This document shows, in pieces, positions 56,121-64,000 of a stretch of 64,000 bases of DNA. The stretch is from contig JAAXNY010000004.1 in NCBI GenBank assembly GCA_013420905.1, positions 558,001-622,000 of the forward strand, given 5' to 3'. The position numbers were made by a program, and so were the translations under genes. Origin of the DNA: Collybia mongolica (Eukaryota; Basidiomycota; Agaricomycetes; Agaricales; Clitocybaceae). The notes under the pieces are model-generated. The model searched no databases, was not told the DNA's origin, and saw only the letters and a program-made list of their open reading frames with translations. Numbering within the stretch: the stretch's first letter is position 1; each line of letters starts with the position of its first letter.

Positions 56121-56684
56121 ATGCCACTTAAACGGACAGAATCAGTGTTTTTTGATGAAAACCAAGGACCCACGGCCTATTCTAACTCTCCGACGAAGGC
56201 CGACCACCCTGCGAGGACAAAAGATGGTAGACCGTGTGGGTGCGCTATGTCCCCTGCCCCCGCAACTCCTTCGCTCGCTCCATGCACCTCGAAGGCCGTT
56301 CGCCTGCTTGCGGATTCCCGTTCTGACGCTTCCACCTGCGAAGGGCAATCCGATCGAACGAGAATCATCCTAGGCTTGATCTCAAGCCAGCAACCTCCTC
56401 CATCCCATTCACTCATTCCTCAATCCGCTACTCTTCCACCAACCATCACTGTGCCACCACCTGCCATTGGAAAACCAATAATCAAGAACCCCTTCCTTGT
56501 CCTCGGCACACCATTGCCCCGCCGATCCTCGCTACTTGGCCCTGTCCGTCGGAATCTTCAAAGCCAACCTGCATTTCCCTTGTCAATTCCTCAAACAAGA
56601 CTTTACAAAAAAGTCCTTCGGCAAGCAAATTTCAGAGCCCTTAGGAAGCATGCACATCAGTCAAAAAGGCCGGCTGAGGATTAG
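56121..56684 (+). CDS. Hypothetical Pro/Ser-rich protein
   Basis: A single-exon 187-residue frame starting MPLKRTESVFFDENQGPTAY. It is rich in Pro, Ser and basic residues with no predicted membrane segment. The C-terminus is basic and perhaps helical (TRLYKKVLRQANFRALRKHA). It converges on the end of the Tnp2 transposase gene with about 120 bp between stops, so it may be part of the same transposon. I do not recognise a family; the long open frame and clear start make it more likely real than chance. Confidence 0.5.
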   Translation: MPLKRTESVFFDENQGPTAYSNSPTKADHPARTKDGRPCGCAMSPAPATPSLAPCTSKAVRLLADSRSDASTCEGQSDRTRIILGLISSQQPPPSHSLIPQSATLPPTITVPPPAIGKPIIKNPFLVLGTPLPRRSSLLGPVRRNLQSQPAFPLSIPQTRLYKKVLRQANFRALRKHAHQSKRPAED

Positions 56685-56808
56685 TTAAATTGGGGTGTTG
56701 GGTGGACATTTATATTGCTTGCATCTTGCATGTTTATTGACATAGAAATGATACTATATTTATGTAGCTACTATAGTTTTACAACCATGGTACTGCCGAT
56801 TCTGAGCA

Positions 56809-59800
56809 CTATTCAATATCTGAATTATCATTTGATCCAACCTTCTCATCACTGTCCAAGGTGTCTGTCTCTGCTGCTGTTAACATTGCCAACCCTGGGT
56901 GTTTCCTAAGTGCCCAAACCTTTGCTCCTGCTCTCTCTGCCTGCCAAATTCCAACATTATCAACAAGTTGTGCAGCTGGCAGCACAGTGAGACTGGAAGA
57001 CCATATTCCTCGCCAAGCTCCCAAGACATCTTCCATTTTAGTCAACAATTGACAAACTACCATCACTTGCTTGGGCGCCTTAAGCAACTCATAAAATGCA
57101 AGTGCTTCTCCAACTACTGAGTTTTGGGATCCATCCATCTGAGGAATAGACGCCTACACAGTATCCATTCAGCATCTGTGATTTTATGCTTGTGACATTA
57201 ATTACCTCAAACCATCGAGAATATCTGCGACTGTCTCCATGGGCAGACTTTGAATCGCTCAGACAACTGTGAATCAAGGTCTTTGAATTTACATGAAACT
57301 TTCCCCACCTCCTGATACCCGATTTCACAGTGTCCAGATCAAATTCAAAATCTGCAAACTTGGCAATAGCCTCTAAGTGTCCTAGAAGAGGCTCCCCTTC
57401 CTTCAGCTCTCTCTTGGTGATATTGATTTTTTTTACAAGGGTGTTGTTGTTTCCTGAATGCCCAGAACCTTCCTTTTTGATATACAATTCGGGATAACGG
57501 AGAAGGAGAATCTTCAACTGCTCTCGCTCCTTTATCTGATTGCTAAGATTTGCGAAAACAGCTTTCTTTGATCGGATTCGACTGCTCATTTCCCCAATAC
57601 TCCTCTCCACAGTAGCTTGAGACCCAACCCTGATTGATCCATTCCAGGCAATATGTGCTGGCACATGAATTAACTGGAATATGCAGAGCCTGGCCCTTGA
57701 GATGTTGTTTGGGTCAGAACCCACATACAGCTTTTCGAAGGTTGTAAGAAAATCAACGATGATCTTGTGCAGCTGCTCCAGGTCACCTCGTGATCTTGCT
57801 TTGAGTGTCATTGCAAATTCGATTGCCTGTGCAAAAAGGGAGAAGTTTTGCAGCACCATGGAATTGATTCCAATTTCAACCCCAATTGGTATAATATACC
57901 AGTGCAACAGTCCCATCCATTCATAGACTTTATACTGGCTGTGCCGTTTCAAAAATGGATCTCGGATTGATCCACAAAAAGATGGTGGAAGTGTGGACAT
58001 AGCTTTTGCAACCAAATCTCCTAGTTGCATCAGCTTATCTTGAGGAATATAGAAGGAATCGCCAGGTTTGCTTTGAGCCCATGTATCCCAAAGGAAGGCC
58101 ATGCAGTTTTCATAGAACAAATGAAAGGGATCAAGTGGAAAGAAAGTAGGATGGATGAAAGCTGGACTTGCAGCACAGAGAGGCAACCGTGATATGCCAG
58201 TCATTTTTGTAATGAGGGTGACTTCTTTCTTGGTTTTGGCACTTGATATCCTTTCTATCGTATGCCAGTAGTCAGCTGAGGTTCGCATAGGCAAATTGTT
58301 GAGGTCGTAAGTGGGTCGAGTGGGATTGTATTCCTTGTTCTGATTGTCTGGTGGGGATATTGGATAGTACTGTGCCTTTGCTCCCTTCTGGAGGCTAGAG
58401 CGAGCTCCCTTCACCAGACTAAAACGATCTCCAAAAATTGCAGAGTGTCCAGCCATTCCATTAAGCTTGGCAGATCCCAGCATATCTCCCAACACCATGC
58501 AAAGGCTGCCATGTAACACAAAGTATGAGGAATCAACTGCATCCCATGTCCATATCCCTTCGCTAGCCATTGCAAGTTCCTCAAAAACAGAGCGTAAAAA
58601 TGATTCAATTTCTCCAGGAGAATGTGGACCAGGTGTTGCTAATGGAATTAATGTTTGTAAACCTTTATATCGCAGCTCGCCTGGTAAATTGAGAATGATG
58701 AACAGAACCAGCCAAGTATTTGATACTTTCTTCATGGTGAGTTGGGCCCCATCAGTTGAAAGAGCAAAAGCGGTGTCACGTGGGTCCTGAAAGAGATTGA
58801 GCTTTTGGTGATGCACCATATGCATTTGTGAATCTCCAAAATCTGAATATGTTTGTTTTGCAGTGCCAAAAAGATGCAATGCTTGCTTCAAATGACTGTC
58901 TCAGTGTCGCAGGAGTGTGGCCATCTCAGCATTTGCATACATGGCCTGAATGGTGGGCACGATAGGCAGAACCATGAGTTGAGCATAGGGTTTTTTATTG
59001 CCAGATGGGCTACGTTGTGGCTTGTACCGTGGCCGTCCACATGTAATCCCTCCTTTGTGAACAAAAGGACAGGAATCCAGATCCTTGTAGGGCCCAGTGT
59101 ATGCAATACAACTGGCTCGGCACATGTCAATGAAGACAGGTGAAAGCTTGGTCAGATGCTCCACAAGCTTTCTGACCAAGTATAGGCTTAAAATTGATAT
59201 CCCAGATGCTTTTTCCAAAACCGCGCCATGCATTGCATACCCCTGAACAGTTCCTCGGCTTTTGCTCCAAGCAATAAAATGCTCAAGACTAGTCCTTTCC
59301 TCGATAGTCAAGGGCTCTGCACCCTCGGAGCCCACTGGTGGCACTTGTGGAAGTTTATAGTCTCTCAGAAGTTCTTTCTGGAGCCTCTGAACAGCATCTG
59401 GAAGTTGATTGAGAACCCTCATCTCATCTCCTCCAGTCTCCACTTCCATCACATCATTATCAGAGTCTTCAACAGAAGAGAGATCGCTGGGTGTTGCAGA
59501 AATAAACCTCTCTTGCAAATCTTCTGACTCAGAAGACTCAGAAGCAGAGGTACCAGAAGTATTGACTGACTGATCTAAAAAGTCAAATGAGGAGGTTAAA
59601 GAACATTGAGCATTGAATTAGTCTGTGGAGGTAAACCAAATTTACCCTCCAAAGATAAAATATTACTCTCCTGAAACTCGATACCTGCCAGGGGAGAATT
59701 ATCAACTGCAGGACATACATGTTAATTGCATAAAGCGAAGGTTGGCTTAGACACACCAAATGGGTACCCATTGTCTTCATTGCTGGTCCTATAGTCGCCA

Positions 59801-60276
59801 CAGATATTCTGATCAATACCCAGATCCTGACTTTCAGTACTGTCAAGATTGCTATTCTCATCATCACCATCGTCACCGCTATCTGAATCGTCTCCACTAG
59901 TATCCATTTTATCTGAAGCACAGTTAAATTTGCCATCAAAACAGTATGTCACATACCCATATCCTCTCTCTCACCAGCAGAACCACTATCTGAGTCATCT
60001 CCACTGGTATTCATTTCATCTGAGGTTGCTGAAGCATCAGTACCAGCTGGAATGCCATAAGCATGTCATAGTATATGGAAGATCTATATAGATACCAGAG
60101 ACATCCAATTTCTGCAATGCCTCAGAAGTCTTCGAAATACATTGCTGCAGGTGCCGCATATAGTCAGGTGCATGGTTACTTGATTTTAATTGATCTTTAT
60201 CGCGGTTGAAATGTAGAAGTACAGTCCGCAACTTGCGAATTCGGGAAGGGAAACACTGTGAGCAATGGCAATACAT
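56809..60276 (-). pseudogene. Tnp2-family (CACTA/Plavaka-like) transposase with one stop
   Basis: Transposase gene on the minus strand. ATG at 60276 opens an N-terminal Cys/His segment (MYCHCSQCFPSRIRKLRTVL), then acidic linker exons and the main exon from about 59518. Tnp2-like landmarks are FALSTDGAQLTMKKVSNTW, IILNLPGELRYKG, PGPHSPGEIESFLRS, FHLFYENCMAFLWDTW, LLHWYIIPIGVEIGINSM and SQATVERSIGEMSSRI. A 52-bp intron (GTAATT...GTGTAG, about 57204-57153) joins RWFE to ASIPQMDGSQNSVVGEALAF, and the protein ends near 56809. The only lesion I found is TGA at 58901-58903 (LLRH stop DSHLK), with the same frame on both sides. It is thus an almost complete but currently broken transposase; terminal repeats were not located. 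Confidence 0.75.
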
Positions 60277-60420
60277 GGTGTTTAATGGCAAGATAGTTTC
60301 ATTCGAGATAACGCAATACTAGATAGCGACAATCGATAACGAGCACCCAAGTTGAAGTTCCCATCACGTGAATCAAGTTCGCACTTCTATTATTTTCAAT
60401 TCTCTACCACAAACTTGAAA
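60277..60420. promoter_or_regulatory. Shared bidirectional promoter region
   Basis: Only 144 bp separate the transposase ATG (minus) from the start of the large plus-strand gene at 60421. The two must share upstream control sequence. It contains a CACGTG (E-box-like) at 60365-60370. Confidence 0.5.
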
Positions 60421-63153
60421 ATGAACTCATTCACCTATGGGACACCATCTTTGGACCCACTTTACCAACCTACAACATCGATGTCCCTCTCACTGCCTTC
60501 CATGACATCTCCCTATGACATCAAGGAACTCGCACTAGCGGAGGTCTTGAGAAACCCGCACGTTCAAAAGTTGTATCAACAGCTTCAAGAGGCAACGAGC
60601 CAGATGTTCCAGGATTCGGATTTGAAAAAACAACTCTGGAACGAGAACAAGTCGCTTACTTCTGAGCTTCAGTCTGCTCGAGAAGAAATCCAATTGCTTA
60701 AGGCCGCCCCAAACTTAAGGACTCCAGTCTCCATGTTGTCCAGTTTTATTTTTATTTTTCTCAAAACAATGAAATTTGACAATGTAATTTGTTTATTTAG
60801 GCAAGGCGACTCTTTCTTTGGTTCCCGTGGGACATCAGTGGCACCAAGCGATTCTATTTCGCAACAAATTTCGAGCACTTCATCTCCACCCGTTCGATCA
60901 GCTACACGACCTCCTCAGTATCCAGAGGAAGTGCTCTGGACCCTAGAAGACTGTCGGAAGGATCCACTGGTTGGTGTGACCATTTCCAACCCATCGCGGC
61001 CATCAATGGACAAGTGTATTTGCCATCCTAATGGTAGCATGGCATCAATGGGAGAATGGAACAATATCAAGGCATGTGCCCGAATGATACGACATGAACT
61101 GCGACAACTACCATTTCCTCACGATCCTCGATTGAAGGGCAAAGAGGATGCTAAAAGGTCGAAAACATTTTATCGGACATACCACCCAGTAGCTTGGACG
61201 GAAGCAATCCAGAAGCTTGAAAAAATGCAGCCGCTAGTCGCACTCTGTGCACCTCATTGGAAGGCTGAACAAATATTAGGTAATTCTCTACTGGCTGCAC
61301 TTGATAACAGCATCAACGACACCAGCGACGAACTACCTGCCAAACCTGCAAGTCCACACAAGAAGTCAGAAAAGAAGAAGAAAAGGGATAAGTTGAAGAC
61401 AAAGGGGAAGGAGAAGAAGGATGAGGACGAGGTTGAGAACGGGAACGGGAAGGCGAAAGGAAAGGGGAAGGAAAAGCAGATGCAGAAGGACAAGGAGGAC
61501 TACAGCAATGCAAACACAGATGCGATGAGCATCTTCGCTTCACCAAGTACGTACCACCCACATGGTGAAGTGTGACTTCACTGACCCCTCTTTGCTAGCA
61601 AATCACGGAGATCCTTGCGAAGATCACAACCCTTTACCATCATCAAGCGTCAAGGGTCGAAAACAAGCAGAGCCTTTTTCTCCCCACAAAGCCCCTCAGA
61701 CAAAGAAAACGCGCGTGGACGTGAGCAATGGGGGTGCTTCAAATCAAGACGATGGCATGGATTGCACTTCGGTAAATTTTGGCAGCAAACCATCAACTAC
61801 AGGTCGGATTGGCGCTTTGTCGTTCATCAATGTCGACATGTCTTGTGCGTATATTTTTTTGAACAACTCCGGAATTTTTTTTGATTTACACGTGCCATAA
61901 AAGATCATTCCCTCAAAGGTAACAGTCAATTTCCTACTAATAGCTTTTCTGATATTCCAATCCTCCTCCAGATTATTTCTTGCATGAGTTTCCCTCAATC
62001 CCACATGCTACTGACCTCCTGGCTGCGATGGAGCAGGATCCGAACTTTCGCAGAGGGCCAACACCAACCGCCACGACGGACTTTCTTTCCCGGATCGAGA
62101 CGGCCGATCCATATGCCCCCGATCTCTCCGAAGACGATAATGGTAGCTGTTGGGGCCATTATCAGTTCACAAGTGGAGGTATGACTTTGACATCTGTTCT
62201 TCAGTCCTGGGATTCTGTTGGGACGACGGACATGGCACGTCAACTGATCGCGGCAACCATCAAAACTTGCAAAGTGGCGCGGCACATATGTTTCGATCAA
62301 GGTATCAAAACCAGCAGTTATCTGAGCGATGCATACCTGCAAAACCTCATTGAAGTACTCTGGAATTTGTGGAACAAGGCAAAGGGATTGGCAGTATGTT
62401 TTAAATCTATCTTTGTTTCAATGAATTGTTATTGATTTCATCTAGACAGTCCAAGCAAGACCATCGGCACCCTCAACAAACCTGCAAGCCCGTCCGGTGA
62501 CACCGCCACCCATCCCTTCATCATCCCATGTGTCGCCATCGCCGCCACCGCCACCTTCTTCCCCAGCTCCTTTGCTGGCGACCGTCCAGACTGTAGAGAT
62601 GACTTCCATTGCGAACTCTTCATCAAACACAAACTCTTTGCCGACACCTTCGATGTTAGGTACCACAGATGGCCCTGGCATGACAACCCCGCCCGTTCCT
62701 TCGCAGTCGACTTCAGCACCGGCGCCGGCCAATATCACAACTGACTTGAAGGCTAGTCTCTCAGTACGTGCTTGGCCCTCACTTTATCGGACTTTCACTG
62801 ATCAATCGATCTTACGTTGCCATCAGCTACTTACAAAGGAGGAACTGAAGCAATGGATGATAGCCTCGAACCTCACGACAGCTTCGACCAAGAAAATGCG
62901 GACCAAGGATGGTAAGTGGATTTGATAAAGTATACCATGAAGTCTTGTAGCTGACTGCATCCTAGATCTGTTGACAGCAATCCTCAATGCTCCAGCACAC
63001 CAACGACCTTCTCCCGAGTATATCGCGAACATCCTCGAACAGGTAAGTGAATTCTTTTTCAAGCGAGTGCTTTTTTACTTATGATTTTTGCAGCGCAAGG
63101 CTAAGAGAAGTGCACAGAAGGTAGCAGGGAAGTCGAAGGCCGGTGGTATTTGA
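60421..63153 (+). CDS. Large hypothetical protein divergent from Tnp2 gene
   Basis: A multi-exon gene whose junctions stay in frame to TGA 63151-63153, giving about 700 residues. The N-terminal part (MNSFTYGTPSLDPLYQPTTS) leads to a coiled coil (KKQLWNENKSLTSELQSARE). A conserved-looking globular part follows (LWTLEDCRKDPLVGVTIS, MGEWNNIKACARMIRHELRQ, KTFYRTYHPVAWTEAIQKLE), then a Lys/Glu-rich basic stretch (61360-61500). Next come YYFLHEFPSIPHATDLLAAM, a helical region, a long Pro/Ser/Thr-rich linker, and a basic tail (RKAKRSAQKVAGKSKAGG). No enzymatic motif is recognised. Its head-to-head position with the Tnp2 transposase suggests it is the second gene of that transposon or a captured cargo. 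No lesion found. Confidence 0.65.
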
Positions 63154-63218
63154 GTAGCGCAGCGGTATTGAATAACCCTCCCCCCCCCTGTTTTGATATT
63201 TGCGCCCAATGATTAATA

Positions 63219-63560
63219 TTTATTCAACCTGACCCCAGCTTGACCTGAGCCTGACCTGAGTCCGACCTGAGCCTGACTATATTCTAGTCGAGTGACTATA
63301 AGACGACTGGAGCAGGACCAGCCCAGCAGGACTGAATAAGACTACCACAAGACTAGAGGTGGACTGGTAATACGACTATTACAAGACTGTACTCGACTTT
63401 TGACAAATTTTTTTTCTTTTGGATTTTCAGGCAACCTGACCTGACAGGACTTTTTGATGACTTTCGCAGTCAGGCGATCGTCACTAAACACGGATTTTAG
63501 TCGTGCTTTTAAGGGACCTGACAAGACTCGACTAGGAACGACTTCAATCAGACCTTTACC
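63219..63560. repeat. Short-motif repeat cluster (GACCTGA / CGACT)
   Basis: Directly downstream of the large gene, CTGACCTGAG-type decamers repeat three to four times at 63225-63280. They are followed by many GACT/CGACT/AGACT units to about 63560. Subterminal arrays of short motifs are usual near the ends of CACTA-like transposons and may be transposase-binding sites; the actual end is not identified. Confidence 0.5.
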
Positions 63561-64000
63561 TGACTAATCCTTTTTACTGAGTATGATGTTTGTTTATTCC
63601 CGTTACTGTTAATATTTGCCACTTGAATACACCGGTGGACATAGATCCTACTACTGACTTTAAGACTGATCAAGTTTTTTGCATTGCTCACAATCAATAT
63701 ATGCGTATCCCTACCTACTACCAGAAAAAGATTTTTGGAGGTCCTCGACCACACAGCACAAAGTCGTAAATTATACATGTGGGAAAATACCAGAAGATCT
63801 CACATTTCTTCCCAAATTATCTGACATTTCGGCTCAAGTTCTCCAGTTGGAAGATGTTCCGAAAATTACTCATTTTTTGTTCATTTTTCTATCATTTCTC
63901 TTCACATCAGACTGACATTTTACTGGTACATTTTTGGAACCATTGTATTTTGTACTGCAGCACCTTTCTCCTGACTAACATAACTCACCAGACAACTGGA
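63561..64000. other. AT-rich, no gene seen
   Basis: Contains short frames only; probably transposon-derived or intergenic sequence running off the window. Confidence 0.4.

Noticed and set aside
56121..56684. Joining the upstream frame at 55900-56069 to this ORF by the GTAAGT...CAG intron
   Set aside because: The phase does not fit; the splice would run into a stop, so the ATG at 56121 is kept as the start and the intron, if real, is in the leader.
1..64000. tRNA, rRNA or other structured RNA genes
   Set aside because: I saw no cloverleaf with A/B boxes or rRNA-like conserved sequence by eye; a tRNAscan/Infernal run would be decisive.

Overview
The window is nuclear DNA of a filamentous fungus, most probably an Agaricomycete (mushroom-forming basidiomycete). 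The evidence is dense short introns of roughly 45-75 bp, a basidiomycete-type multi-TM protein pair, F-box-like and MFS genes, secreted GH71 and GH2 enzymes, and fungal-type transposons (hAT, Tc1, chromovirus, Tnp2/CACTA-like). No ribosome-binding-site or operon logic applies; genes are read as spliced eukaryotic genes.

Layout. 0-3.7 kb holds only gene relics: a frameshifted pseudogene and a diverged 785-bp-offset duplication. 3.7-11.9 kb has two divergent paralogous multi-TM protein genes. The left one (3756-4989, minus) is intact. The right one (6469-11857, plus) is split in its first exon by a 4.1-kb, apparently intact hAT transposon with a perfect 8-bp target duplication. 13.4-15.4 kb is an MFS transporter of the allantoate/nicotinate permease type. 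15.7-35.9 kb is a gene-poor transposon island: AT-rich repeats, a 128-bp inverted-repeat element, a complete Tc1 element with ~218-bp terminal inverted repeats, a ~230-bp satellite, a 70-bp near-perfect palindrome, a truncated non-LTR retrotransposon, a 6.2-kb Ty3/gypsy chromovirus, a block of repeat-borne ORFs including a Cys-cluster protein, and a 15-bp minisatellite. 36.3-47.1 kb carries two divergent GH71 alpha-1,3-glucanase genes, one fused to three WSC domains, flanking a small secreted Cys-rich protein. 47.3-55.4 kb has glyoxalase I, a 618-bp MITE, an F-box-like protein and a secreted GH2 beta-mannosidase. 56-64 kb is a second transposon block: a Tnp2-family transposase gene with one nonsense codon, a divergent large hypothetical gene sharing a ~145-bp promoter region with it, and a small convergent ORF.

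How it works together. The host genes are mostly secreted or membrane proteins: alpha-1,3-glucan hydrolysis (GH71, with WSC domains probably holding the enzyme on cell wall), mannoside hydrolysis (beta-mannosidase), small-molecule uptake (MFS), methylglyoxal detoxification (glyoxalase I) and a candidate secreted effector-like peptide. The mobile elements span a range of ages: the hAT and Tc1 copies look young and coding-competent, whereas the chromovirus and Tnp2 element are dead.

Most notable observations: (1) nearly every identifiable lesion in the chromovirus, and nearly every difference between its LTRs, is a CpG to TpG/CpA transition, a methylation-deamination signature; (2) both GH71 paralogs appear to need a 4-nt micro-exon; (3) the hAT insertion sits in an otherwise intact gene; (4) the chromovirus primer-binding region is complementary to a sequence in its own LTR, consistent with self-priming. 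I did not find a clearly new multi-gene system; the least explained gene sets are those at 30.9-35.4 kb and 60.4-63.2 kb.
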